In this document: piece after piece, positions 52,123-60,747 of the stretch
Numbering within the stretch: position 1 is the first letter of the stretch
Layout of the letters: each line of letters begins with the position of its first letter
Source of the DNA: Companilactobacillus sp.
GTDB taxonomy: Bacteria > Bacillota > Bacilli > Lactobacillales > Lactobacillaceae
Length of the DNA stretch: 64,000 bases
Reading direction: 5' to 3'
Assembly (NCBI RefSeq): GCF_022484265.1
Contig: NZ_JAKVLR010000001.1
Span: forward strand, 868,001-932,000
Notes under the pieces: model-generated
Database searches by the model: none
Seen by the model: only the letters and a program-made list of their open reading frames with translations
Told to the model about the DNA's origin: nothing
Translations under genes and position numbers: made by a program

Positions 52123-53061
52123 TTATTTTGTTGTAACTTTGTCAGATAAAGTTTGAATGTAGTTGAATGCTTGTTGTCCGGCAATTCCACCTTCACCAAC
52201 GGCAGTAGCAACCTGACGCAAGTCTTTCTTACGAACGTCACCGATAGCAAAGATGCCATCGACATTAGTTCTCATATGAGTATCAGTATCGATCCAGCCA
52301 TCAGCATCCAAGATGCCAAGACTCTTGAATGGTTCTGTCATTGGTTGGATACCAACGTAGATAAATGCACCCTTGGCAGGAACAACATGTTCTTCGCCAG
52401 TCTTCTTATCAACGTAACGAACGCCAGCTACTTTGTCGTCTTTACCGACGATCTCTTTAACGTCAGCATTCCAGACGAACTTGATCTTATCATTCTTGAA
52501 GGCACGGTCTTGTAAGACCTTTTGAGCACGCAATTGGTCACGACGATGAATGATCGTAACTGAATTAGCCATTTGAGTTAGGTAAACTCCTTCTTCAACG
52601 GCTGAATCGCCACCACCGATAACAGCAACGTCTTGACCCTTAAAGAAGGCGCCATCGCAGACAGCACAGTAAGAAACTCCGCGTCCTGATAATTCTTCTT
52701 CGCCAGGAACACCGATTTTCTTATATTGTGAGCCAGTAGCGATGATCACAACTTTAGCCTCGTAGTCTCCATCATCAGTGTGAACGATCTTAGTTTCGCC
52801 CTTATCCTCAACGGACTCAACGGTACCATATCCAAATTCTGCACCGAATCTAGTTGATGAATGATACATCTTTTCACTTAAATCTGGTCCTAAAATAGAA
52901 TCAAATCCAGGATAGTTTTCAATTTCAGCCGTATTGTTCATTTGGCCACCGTAAATACCACGGTCCAAAATCATAACGGATAAGTTTGCACGTGATGCAT
53001 AGAGTGCAGCTGTAAGACCACCAGGGCCTGCTCCAATAACTACTACGTCAAATTCTTTCAT
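52123..53061 (-). CDS. trxB: Thioredoxin-disulfide reductase
   Basis: NADPH-dependent flavoenzyme that reduces thioredoxin. 312 residues. FAD-binding VIGAGPGGLTAALYASRA, the redox-active CAVCDG (Cys pair), NADPH-binding VIGGGDSAVEEGVYL and the C-terminal FAIGDVRKKDLRQVATA. The gene follows lgt by 38 bases, and AGGAGGT precedes its ATG. This hprK-lgt-trxB order is typical of lactobacilli. Confidence 0.96.
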   Translation of the reverse strand: MKEFDVVVIGAGPGGLTAALYASRANLSVMILDRGIYGGQMNNTAEIENYPGFDSILGPDLSEKMYHSSTRFGAEFGYGTVESVEDKGETKIVHTDDGDYEAKVVIIATGSQYKKIGVPGEEELSGRGVSYCAVCDGAFFKGQDVAVIGGGDSAVEEGVYLTQMANSVTIIHRRDQLRAQKVLQDRAFKNDKIKFVWNADVKEIVGKDDKVAGVRYVDKKTGEEHVVPAKGAFIYVGIQPMTEPFKSLGILDADGWIDTDTHMRTNVDGIFAIGDVRKKDLRQVATAVGEGGIAGQQAFNYIQTLSDKVTTK

Positions 53062-53099
53062 TGCGTCTACCTCCTAATACTTTTAACAGCTTACCATTA

Positions 53100-53936
53100 T
53101 TATTTATTTTTGCCATTATTTTGTCTTGTCAAATCCGTATACCATGGTAGGTCCATTTTTTTGCGTCGATAGATCCATGCACCGATAGCAAAAATCAATA
53201 GTATCAACGACAACATCTGTGAAACTCTCACTCCGGGAAGAATGTACAAGCTATCTGTTCGCATCCCCTCAACGAAAAATCTCACGATTGGATACCATAC
53301 TAGGTAACTTAAGAATACTTCGCCAACTTTGTAAAAATGCTTACGATGTCTCAAAACAAGGATCAAGATCAAACCAATCAAATTGAAAAATGATTCGTAT
53401 AAAAATGTTGGCTGACGATATGCTCCATTGATGAACATTTGCTCGATCACAAAGTGAGGCAAGTGCAACGATTGCAAAAAGTCGAGCGACGTCTTTGCAC
53501 CAAAAGCTTCTTGGTTCATGAAGTTACCCCAACGACCAACAATCTGTCCTAATAAAACTGACGGTGCAGCAATATCTAACATTAGCCAAACAGAAATTTT
53601 TCTGCGTAAACATAAGACTAGTAAGACAATAAATCCACCGATCAAACCACCATAAATGGCGATTCCACCGTGCCAGATCTTAATTATTTCACCAGGATTA
53701 GCGATATAAAACGGCAGTTCAAAGATAACATAATAGATCCGAGCACAAATCAATCCGACGGGAACGCCAATCAAGACGAGATCCAAAATGTTATCAGAAT
53801 TTATCCCACGACGAGTGGCTTCACGCATGGCCATGATCACACCAACTAAAGCACCAAGTGCAATGATGATCCCATACCAGTGGATCTCAAGTCCGCCAAG
53901 ATTAAATGCAATCGGATTTAAAGCTAATAACGTCAT
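53100..53936 (-). CDS. lgt: Prolipoprotein diacylglyceryl transferase
   Basis: Transfers diacylglycerol to the lipobox cysteine of prelipoproteins. 278 residues, seven hydrophobic helices. HGGIAIYGGLIGG and the signature GRWGNFMNQEAFG are diagnostic, and the basic helix RVSQMLSLILL lies near the C-terminus. Its start overlaps the hprK stop by one base. Its clients in this window would include PstS and perhaps the esterase-like protein. Confidence 0.97.
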   Translation of the reverse strand: MTLLALNPIAFNLGGLEIHWYGIIIALGALVGVIMAMREATRRGINSDNILDLVLIGVPVGLICARIYYVIFELPFYIANPGEIIKIWHGGIAIYGGLIGGFIVLLVLCLRRKISVWLMLDIAAPSVLLGQIVGRWGNFMNQEAFGAKTSLDFLQSLHLPHFVIEQMFINGAYRQPTFLYESFFNLIGLILILVLRHRKHFYKVGEVFLSYLVWYPIVRFFVEGMRTDSLYILPGVRVSQMLSLILLIFAIGAWIYRRKKMDLPWYTDLTRQNNGKNK

Positions 53937-54895
53937 TACTTATTGTCCTCATTCTCAGCATTTTTTTGACCATTTTCTTGGATCAAAGAACCAAGATTTT
54001 CTTCAAACTTCTTAGTAGCATCGTATCCCATCTTCTTAGCTCTGAAGTTCATGGCAGCAACTTCAATGATAATTGAAATATTACGACCAACTTTGACTGG
54101 AATAGTCATTTGTGGAACACCGACGTCAAAGAAAGTCCGTGTTTCTTCCATTGAGCCTAAACGGTCGTAACTCTTATCTGCTTGCCAGTCTTCCAGATTG
54201 ATAATCAATTGAACATCGCTGGCAGTTCTAACGGCTCCAGCACCAAACAAGTTCATCACATCGATGATTCCAATACCACGAATCTCTAGTAAGTGATTCA
54301 AAATTTTAGGTGCTTCACCAACGATTGTTTTTTCATCTTGTTGATAAACATCTACTCGATCATCAGCAATCAATCGGTGACCTCTTTTAACTAATTCAAG
54401 GGCAGTTTCACTTTTACCAATACCAGAATGACCTGTTAGTAAAATACCAATTCCGTAGACATCAACTAAAACGCCGTGAACTGACTCTCTAGGTGCTAAC
54501 TTCTCATCCAGAAATTCAGTGATCAAACTTGATAATCTAGTAGTTGGAAGTTCTGATCCAATTACTGGAACCCCATTTTCATCAGCAGCCTTTAACAATT
54601 CTTTACTAGGAGAAATGTTTCTTGAGATCAACAATACCGGAGTATCATCGCGACAAATCTCGCACATGACTTTGTACCGATTATTTACAGTCATTGAATG
54701 CGAATATGCCGATTCCGTTTGACCAAATAATTGGATACGTTCACTAGGATAATAGTCAAAATATCCTGTCAATTCGATCCCGGGACGAGAAATATCACTC
54801 GTTGTGATACGCTTTTTATCCAATAATTCTTGTCCACCGTAGACTTTTAAATTATTTTCTTTAACTAATTCAGAAACAGTAACGTAGTTTGCCAT
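53936..54895 (-). CDS. hprK: HPr kinase/phosphorylase
   Basis: Bifunctional enzyme that phosphorylates or dephosphorylates Ser46 of HPr in response to ATP, Pi and fructose-bisphosphate, the trigger of CcpA carbon catabolite control. 319 residues. P-loop GHSGIGKSETALELVKRGH, the following IADDRVDV, and the HprK signature LEIRGIGIIDVMNLFG. C-terminal tail is charged. First gene of hprK-lgt-trxB; a terminator precedes it. Confidence 0.97.
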   Translation of the reverse strand: MANYVTVSELVKENNLKVYGGQELLDKKRITTSDISRPGIELTGYFDYYPSERIQLFGQTESAYSHSMTVNNRYKVMCEICRDDTPVLLISRNISPSKELLKAADENGVPVIGSELPTTRLSSLITEFLDEKLAPRESVHGVLVDVYGIGILLTGHSGIGKSETALELVKRGHRLIADDRVDVYQQDEKTIVGEAPKILNHLLEIRGIGIIDVMNLFGAGAVRTASDVQLIINLEDWQADKSYDRLGSMEETRTFFDVGVPQMTIPVKVGRNISIIIEVAAMNFRAKKMGYDATKKFEENLGSLIQENGQKNAENEDNK

Positions 54896-54945
54896 ACTTT
54901 AACCTCTTCATAGCCTTTTTATTAATTCTATCATCAATTGTGAAA

Positions 54946-54974
54946 TAAAAAAAACGCGTTTTAGACGCGTTTTT
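54946..54974. terminator. Terminator between the YvlD-like gene and hprK
   Basis: AAAAACGCGT / ACGCGTTTTT stem with 5-base loop; runs of A and T on either side suit both strands. Confidence 0.8.
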
Positions 54975-55326
54975 GAAAATTATCCATTGTAAAACTATTA
55001 ATAATTGAATTGCAAATGGCCAAAATAACTGCCACGACCAAAGCGGAACCGAATCCGTTGAAATAAAAGCGTTGGGCTCCCATGATTGCGGAAGTCAACT
55101 CTAAGGTAATTGCACTGATCACAAATGAGAATAATCCAAACGAAATAATTGTGATCGGCAATGAAATGACGTGTAGCAACGGCTTCACAGTCCAATTCAA
55201 TAGCACCAATACGAAACTAGCGATGATAGCTGTTAATACCGTATCAATTCGGAACATATTCGGTAAAACTCGTGCGATTGCCATAAATAACAAAGTATAA
55301 ATCGCAGTCTTGATCAGTAATTTCAT
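54961..55326 (-). CDS. YvlD-like / phage-holin family IV membrane protein
   Basis: 121 residues with four hydrophobic helices: about 5-20, 28-45, 55-85, 92-110. LNWTVKPLLHVISLPITIISFGLFSF is typical of the Mycobacterial-4TM/YvlD family in Firmicutes (annotated phage holin family 4). Function unknown; in Bacillus the YvlABCD genes respond to envelope stress. It directly follows the PspC gene with no gap. Confidence 0.85.
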   Translation of the reverse strand: MKLLIKTAIYTLLFMAIARVLPNMFRIDTVLTAIIASFVLVLLNWTVKPLLHVISLPITIISFGLFSFVISAITLELTSAIMGAQRFYFNGFGSALVVAVILAICNSIINSFTMDNFQKRV

Positions 55327-55614
55327 CTATTTCCTACCCTTTTTGTGGGAATCACGTTGATCGATCCGACGTTGAACTCGACGCAAAACATCAGTCATGT
55401 TTCCCTTAAAATTAGTTTGTTGGATATTACGATTTTCTGGCATTAACAATACGCATGCGATATATAAAATAATCGATGTAAAGTAACTGAATGGCGTGAT
55501 CAACACGAATGCCAGTCTAATCCAAGTAGAATCAATTCCGAAATACTCACCTAGACCACCACAGACACCTGCCAACAATCTATCGGTACTTGATCTAGTT
55601 AACCGTTTTTTCAT
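55327..55614 (-). CDS. PspC domain-containing protein
   Basis: 95 residues from the ATG at 55614 (GAGGTGG upstream); the GTG at 55623 is part of that ribosome site. The sequence RLTRSSTDRLLAGVCGGLGEYFG is the PspC signature, followed by two membrane helices (about 30-45 and 48-62) and a basic tail. Envelope-stress membrane protein by family. It lies 47 bases after phoU and just before the YvlD-like gene; the PspC-YvlD pair recurs in lactobacilli. Confidence 0.9.
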   Translation of the reverse strand: MKKRLTRSSTDRLLAGVCGGLGEYFGIDSTWIRLAFVLITPFSYFTSIILYIACVLLMPENRNIQQTNFKGNMTDVLRRVQRRIDQRDSHKKGRK

Positions 55615-55669
55615 GATATCCACCTCAACTTGTTACAAAATATATAACAATGCGGCGGAAAATACAAGA

Positions 55670-56353
55670 TTACTCGTTTTCGTCGTCCGCCACATGCTTC
55701 TGACTTAGTTCTACCACATGTCCGGTGTTAAGGTAAACAACCCATTCACAAATGTTAGTTGCATAATCGCTGACACGTTCCAAGTAACTTTCCACAAGCA
55801 TGTATGATGAACCGCTCAAAACATTGTCAACAGACTTTTGCATAGCAGCGATACTTGCATCGTTGATCTGTTTTCCCTCACGATGAATGTCGCCATCTTG
55901 TTCAGCTACTTCGCGCGCCATCTTGCTATCTTCTTTTAGATAAGCTTCTAGAGAATCTTCAACAATCCCCGTTGAAAGGTCTCCCATGTCAGCAATATCT
56001 TTTTCGATCTCAGGAATTCTGATCTCGCCTTTAACACGAATCGTCTCTTGAGCAATACTTACTGCATGATCGCCCATTCTTTCCAAATCAGAACTAGCCT
56101 TCAAGACCGTAACGACCATCCGTAAATCTGACGTTACAGGTTGTTGCAAGGCAATCATTTCAAACGACTTCTTCTCAAGATCAACTTCACGTTTATTGAT
56201 AAAACGGTCATTTTCAATAACTTCTTTGGCAAGAGCCTTGTCATGATTTACGTAAGCCTTAACGGATTTCATGATTGCTTCACTAGCCATCATCCCCATC
56301 TCCGAGAATCTTAGATGTAAATTGTTTAACTGCTCTTCGAATGTACTTCTCAT
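55670..56353 (-). CDS. phoU: Phosphate transport system regulatory protein PhoU
   Basis: Helical-bundle metal-binding protein that links the Pst transporter to PhoR signalling. 227 residues. Two three-helix PhoU repeats with the E(D)xxxD motifs: VIENDRFINKREVDLEKK in the first and REVAEQDGDIHREGKQIN in the second. Located last in pstSCAB-B-phoU, 11 bases after the second pstB. Confidence 0.95.
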   Translation of the reverse strand: MRSTFEEQLNNLHLRFSEMGMMASEAIMKSVKAYVNHDKALAKEVIENDRFINKREVDLEKKSFEMIALQQPVTSDLRMVVTVLKASSDLERMGDHAVSIAQETIRVKGEIRIPEIEKDIADMGDLSTGIVEDSLEAYLKEDSKMAREVAEQDGDIHREGKQINDASIAAMQKSVDNVLSGSSYMLVESYLERVSDYATNICEWVVYLNTGHVVELSQKHVADDENE

Positions 56354-56364
56354 ATTGTTTCCCC

Positions 56365-57129
56365 CTATCCGAATTTACCGGAAATATAATCTTCTGTTTG
56401 TTTTTCTGCTGGATTTAAGAAAATCTTCTTAGTATCGTTTACTTCAATTAAATCGCCATTTAGGAAAAAGGCGGTCTTATCGGAAATTCTTGAAGCTTGT
56501 TGCATATTGTGGGTAACAATAACAATCGTATATTGATCCTTTAAAGTCAAGAGCATGTTTTCAATTGAAGCCGATGAAATCGGATCCAAAGCTGATGTTG
56601 GTTCATCCAATAAAATCACATCAGGTTTAACTGCTAACACACGTGCAATACATACACGTTGTTGCTGTCCGCCTGATAATGACAATGCACTATCATGTAA
56701 TTTATCTTTAACGTTTTCCCATACTGCAGCGTTTCTTAAACTAGTTTCAACCGCTTCATCCAAAGTTGCCTTGTCTTTGACGCCAGCAAGTCTCAAGCCA
56801 TAAACCACATTGTCATAAATTGAAAATGGGAATGGATTAGGTTGTTGGAACACCATTCCAACACGTTTTCTTAATTCAACCGTGTCGACGTTTGGCGCAT
56901 AAATGTTTTCACCATCCAAAGTAAAGTTACCAGTAATTGTAACATCTGGTATCAAATCATTCATGCGGTTCAAACAACGTAAATAGGTCGACTTCCCACA
57001 TCCGGAAGGCCCAATTAAAGCAGTAATTTCGTGTTCATTGAAATCTAGATTAATACCCTTGAGGGCTTCTTTTTTTCCATAAAATAAATGGACGTCTGAT
57101 GAAGTTAATAATTTTTTGGCTTCAACCAT
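56365..57129 (-). CDS. pstB: Phosphate ABC transporter ATP-binding protein PstB (second copy)
   Basis: 254 residues. Walker A GPSGCGKSTYLRCLNRMND, Q-loop GMVFQQPNPFP, signature LSGGQQQRVCIAR, Walker B DVILLDEPTSALDPI and H-loop VTHNMQQA. Paralogous to the upstream pstB at 57.1-58.0 kb and in the same operon. Both copies have intact catalytic motifs. Confidence 0.96.
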   Translation of the reverse strand: MVEAKKLLTSSDVHLFYGKKEALKGINLDFNEHEITALIGPSGCGKSTYLRCLNRMNDLIPDVTITGNFTLDGENIYAPNVDTVELRKRVGMVFQQPNPFPFSIYDNVVYGLRLAGVKDKATLDEAVETSLRNAAVWENVKDKLHDSALSLSGGQQQRVCIARVLAVKPDVILLDEPTSALDPISSASIENMLLTLKDQYTIVIVTHNMQQASRISDKTAFFLNGDLIEVNDTKKIFLNPAEKQTEDYISGKFG

Positions 57130-57141
57130 TTTTGTCTTCCT

Positions 57142-57951
57142 TTATCCAAAATGTCCGGATACATACTCTTCTGTTGTCTTGATCTTTGGACGAGTAAATA
57201 TCTTTCGAGTTTCATTAAATTCCACAACTTGACCCAAGTGGAAAAATGCTGTGTAATCACTGATTCGTCCAGCTTGTTGCATGTTGTGAGTAACGATGAT
57301 GATCGTATAGCGATCTTTCAAACTTAGCATTGTTTCTTCAACGTTTGAGGTTGAAATTGGATCCAGGGCACTGGCTGGTTCGTCCATCAACAAAATATCA
57401 GGTTTCATTGCAATTGCTCGGGCAATGCAAAGTCTTTGCTGTTGACCACCAGAAAGTGCCAAAGCACTCTTGTGCAAGTCATCTTTGACTTGATCCCACA
57501 ATGAAGATTGCTTTAAAGTCGTTTCAACGATCTCATCAAGTTTTTTCTTGTCATGTAAGCCATGACGTTTTAATGCAAAAGTAATATTGTCATAAATTGA
57601 TTTAGAAAACGGATTTGGACGCTGAAATACCATTCCAATATGTTTTCTAGTCTCATAGATATCGACATCATTTTTATTGATGTCTAATCCTCGATACAAA
57701 ATTTGACCTTCAACTCGAGCTCCAGGGATATTATCATTCATCCGGTTGAGTGATCTCAAATATGTCGACTTACCAGAACCTGAAGCACCGATCAACGAAG
57801 TGATCTTGTATCTTTCAAACTGTAAAGACGCAGGCTGCATAGCTTGCTTATCGCCATAAAACACTTCCAAATTCTTAGTTTCCATGGCAATTTCATGTTC
57901 ATTTTCATCAAGATGATAGATGTATTGTTCGTCTGTATTTTGTTCTTGCAT
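57142..57951 (-). CDS. pstB: Phosphate ABC transporter ATP-binding protein PstB (first copy)
   Basis: 269 residues, with an acidic N-terminal extension (about 20 residues, EQNTDEQYIYHLDENEHEI) absent from the other copy. Walker A GASGSGKSTYLRSLNRMND, signature LSGGQQQRLCIAR, Walker B DILLMDEPASALDPI. Gap of 1 base to pstA and 12 to the second pstB. Duplicate pstB is common in lactobacilli. Confidence 0.96.
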   Translation of the reverse strand: MQEQNTDEQYIYHLDENEHEIAMETKNLEVFYGDKQAMQPASLQFERYKITSLIGASGSGKSTYLRSLNRMNDNIPGARVEGQILYRGLDINKNDVDIYETRKHIGMVFQRPNPFSKSIYDNITFALKRHGLHDKKKLDEIVETTLKQSSLWDQVKDDLHKSALALSGGQQQRLCIARAIAMKPDILLMDEPASALDPISTSNVEETMLSLKDRYTIIIVTHNMQQAGRISDYTAFFHLGQVVEFNETRKIFTRPKIKTTEEYVSGHFG

Positions 57952-57952
57952 A

Positions 57953-58840
57953 TTATTCTCCAGTCATCTTCTTATATACTAAGTTTCCAATATATCTAGA
58001 CAACAAGTTAAAGATCAACACAGCGATGATCAAAACTGCTGAAGCTCCGGCTGATACTTGCACCGCATCTGGGATCAATCCTTCTGAATTGACTTTCCAA
58101 ATATGAACGGCCAAAGTCTCGGCTGGTCTAAATAAGTTCAATGGACTCGTAATACTGAAGATATTGAAATTGGTGAAATCTAATGGCGGAGCACTTTGTC
58201 CAGCTGTATAGATCAAAGCAGCAGCCTCACCAAAGACTCTTCCGGCACCAATGATCATCCCAGTAATAATTCCTGGTAAACCATCAGGAATAATGACATG
58301 GATCACTGTTTCCCATTTTGAAAGGCCAAGCGCTAATCCAGCTTCACGTTGAGACTGTGGCACTGAACGCAATGAATCTTCAACATTTCTTGTCAAAATT
58401 GGCAAGTTGAAAACAGTTAGTGTCAGAGCACCAGATAAAATTGAGAATCCAAACTTGAAACTAATTACAAAAATCAAGAAACCAAACAATCCAACCACGA
58501 TCGATGGCAATGAACTTAATACTTCAATGGAGATCCGGATAATTTCAACTAGCTTATTTTTACCAGCATATTCTGATAAGAAAATTCCGGCTGAAATTGA
58601 AATTGGAATCGAGATCAACATTGATAAAATCAGTAGGAAAAATGAATTGAACAGCTGAACTCCAATACCGCTACCAGCTTGGAAAGCTTTCGAAGCTGAC
58701 GTCAAAAAATGCCAGTTAACGTAACGCAGCCCACTACCCAAAATGTATAGCAATAATCCGGCCAAGATCAAAACGATAATTCCTGACATCACATAAATAA
58801 CGGCAGTCGCAATTTTGTCTTTTGTTTTTTCACTAAACAT
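57953..58840 (-). CDS. pstA: Phosphate ABC transporter permease PstA
   Basis: 295 residues, six membrane helices. The EAA-type loop reads QREAGLALGLSKWETVIHVIIPDGLPGIITG, typical of inner-membrane ABC permeases. FPxxx segments and the LFRPAETLAVHIWKVNSEG loop fit PstA. Overlaps pstC by one base. Confidence 0.96.
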   Translation of the reverse strand: MFSEKTKDKIATAVIYVMSGIIVLILAGLLLYILGSGLRYVNWHFLTSASKAFQAGSGIGVQLFNSFFLLILSMLISIPISISAGIFLSEYAGKNKLVEIIRISIEVLSSLPSIVVGLFGFLIFVISFKFGFSILSGALTLTVFNLPILTRNVEDSLRSVPQSQREAGLALGLSKWETVIHVIIPDGLPGIITGMIIGAGRVFGEAAALIYTAGQSAPPLDFTNFNIFSITSPLNLFRPAETLAVHIWKVNSEGLIPDAVQVSAGASAVLIIAVLIFNLLSRYIGNLVYKKMTGE

Positions 58841-59760
58841 TAGAATTCACCTCGCTTAGCGATAGATCTGATAATGAAGTTGAAGATCAATGACATTAAT
58901 AGCAGCAATAGTGCCAATGACCATAACGCATTATTCGAGGTCGAACCTAAAATTGTGTTTCCCATGTTCATCGTTAAAACACTAGTTAATGTTGATGAAG
59001 GAGAAACTAAGTTTTGTGGCAACAGCATCGCATTACCAATAACCATTTGAACAGCCAATGCCTCACCAAAGGCACGAGACATACCAAAAACGACCGCAGT
59101 CAAAATTCCTGGTGTAGCTGATCGTAAGATAACTTTGGAAATTGTTTGCCAACGTGTTGCTCCAAGAGCTAGTGATGCTTCACGATAATATCTTGGCACT
59201 GCTCTTAATGCATCGACTGACATTGACGTGATCGTTGGCAGGATCATAACGAATAAAACAAATGATCCGGCCAAAATACCAAAGCCTGATCCACCAGCTA
59301 CGCTTCTAACAAACGGTACCACGATTGTTAAACCGATAAAACCATAAACAACTGAAGGAATACCAACTAGCAATTCAATAACTGGCTGTAAAATCTTGCG
59401 TCCCCATTTTGGCGAGATCTCAGTCATAAAAATTGCCGCAGCAATCGCAAACGGAGTTCCGATCAAGGCTGCGATCACGGTAACCGCGAACGAGCCGACG
59501 ATCATCGGTGCTGCACCGACGATTGGATGACCGGCACTATCTAATTTATTTGGTGACCAAACTGAATGAGTTAGAAAATCGATGGGATTAACGCCATCTT
59601 TAAAAAAGATGATCAATCCTCTCGAAGCTACAAATCCAATGATAGTAACAACTAAAATCACAATAATAGCAGTAAAACTAAATGATATAATCTTCCCCTT
59701 AGTTTCTCTTTTAGCTGAGACAGATTTCTTGAGTAAACTCTCTTTAATCGGATCTTTCAA
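58840..59760 (-). CDS. pstC: Phosphate ABC transporter permease PstC
   Basis: 306 residues, six membrane helices after a basic cytoplasmic N-terminus (KESLLKKSVSAKRETKGK). EAA loop YREASLALGATRWQTISKVILRSATPGILTA. Pairs with PstA to form the channel. Abuts pstS with no gap. Confidence 0.96.
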   Translation of the reverse strand: MKDPIKESLLKKSVSAKRETKGKIISFSFTAIIVILVVTIIGFVASRGLIIFFKDGVNPIDFLTHSVWSPNKLDSAGHPIVGAAPMIVGSFAVTVIAALIGTPFAIAAAIFMTEISPKWGRKILQPVIELLVGIPSVVYGFIGLTIVVPFVRSVAGGSGFGILAGSFVLFVMILPTITSMSVDALRAVPRYYREASLALGATRWQTISKVILRSATPGILTAVVFGMSRAFGEALAVQMVIGNAMLLPQNLVSPSSTLTSVLTMNMGNTILGSTSNNALWSLALLLLLMSLIFNFIIRSIAKRGEF

Positions 59761-60636
59761 TTACTTTCCCTCCTGAGAAACAGGCGTCACGTTACCCTTA
59801 GTATCCTTTTGGAATTTCATTTCCTTAATAGGTACATAACGCAATTTCTTAACTACATTATTTTGAATATGGGTAGTCATAATGTAATCCAAAAACTCTT
59901 TTGTCATCCCTGTTGGTTCGCCATTAGTATACAAATGTTCGTATGACCAAATTTTCCATTTATTGTTCTGAATATTTTCGATAGTTGGTTTTACGTTATC
60001 GATCTTCATCGTTTTCACGGTGTTATTCAAATAAGGCATAGCAAGATAACTGATCGAACCCTTAGTGTTATCAACGATCTGGCGAACCATTCCACTAGAA
60101 TCTTGTTCTTGAGCTCTCACGAATTGTGCATTCCCCATCACATCCGCTTGAAATGCTGCACGCGTTCCACTTCCGTCTGCACGGTTGATGATCGTAATCG
60201 GCAAATCTTCACCGCCAACTTGTTTCCAGTTAGTGATCTCTCCGGAAAAAATTTGACGTAGTTGCTTGAGCGTCAAAGTATCGACCGAAACGTTCTTATT
60301 GACCACTGGGACCATGCCGACAGCACAAATTCGATGATCGATCAATTTTGACGAATCGATTCCACTCTTTTGTTCGGCAAATAGATCTGAATCCCCAATG
60401 TCAACAGCACCTTGTTGAATTTGACTAAGGCCTGTTCCGGTTCCACCACCTTGAACATTGACGAATTGGTTAGGATTATTCTGGGTGAACTCTTCACCAG
60501 CTAATTCAACCAACGGTTGTGCAGCAGAAGAACCAACAGCTGTGATAGTTTGTTGTCCCTGGCTACCTTTGCATCCCGTTAAGACAAAGACAGCTGAGAA
60601 AAGCAGGACAAATAAAGCGACAATTCTTTTTTTCAA
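59761..60636 (-). CDS. pstS: Phosphate-binding lipoprotein PstS
   Basis: High-affinity phosphate receptor anchored to the membrane. 291 residues from a TTG start at 60636, which has GAGGTG 6 bases upstream; upstream in-frame codons (60654) overlap the ribosome site. Signal peptide KKRIVALFVLLFSAVFVLTGC ends in the lipobox LTGC. Phosphate-binding sequences TAVGSSAAQPLVE, QGGGTGTGLSQIQQGAVDIGDSD and RADGSGTR follow. First gene of the pst operon, under its own promoter with PHO-box-like repeats. Confidence 0.95.
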   Translation of the reverse strand: MKKRIVALFVLLFSAVFVLTGCKGSQGQQTITAVGSSAAQPLVELAGEEFTQNNPNQFVNVQGGGTGTGLSQIQQGAVDIGDSDLFAEQKSGIDSSKLIDHRICAVGMVPVVNKNVSVDTLTLKQLRQIFSGEITNWKQVGGEDLPITIINRADGSGTRAAFQADVMGNAQFVRAQEQDSSGMVRQIVDNTKGSISYLAMPYLNNTVKTMKIDNVKPTIENIQNNKWKIWSYEHLYTNGEPTGMTKEFLDYIMTTHIQNNVVKKLRYVPIKEMKFQKDTKGNVTPVSQEGK

Positions 60637-60654
60637 TATTCTCACCTCTACCAC

Positions 60655-60689
60655 AGTATATTAATCTAATGATGTATATTTTTTGTATA
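60655..60689 (-). promoter_or_regulatory. pstS promoter with PHO-box-like direct repeats
   Basis: On the minus strand TATACA occurs twice with a 5-base gap (plus 60684-60689 and 60673-60678), an 11-base period like PhoP boxes of Gram-positive bacteria, and TATACT (plus 60655-60660) follows as a -10. The spacing from the -10 to the translation start is short. PhoP control is inferred from position and the adjacent phoPR. Confidence 0.5.
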
Positions 60690-60702
60690 AAAAAGTGCTT
60701 AC

Positions 60703-60733
60703 AAAAAAAGATTGAGTAAAATACTCAATCTTT
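60703..60733 (-). terminator. Terminator of the prfB-phoP-phoR transcript
   Basis: AAAGATTGAGTA / TACTCAATCTTT 12-bp stem, 3-base loop, then T7 on minus, between phoR and pstS, so the pst operon is a separate transcript. Confidence 0.88.
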
Positions 60734-60747
60734 ATTAATTATCTATT

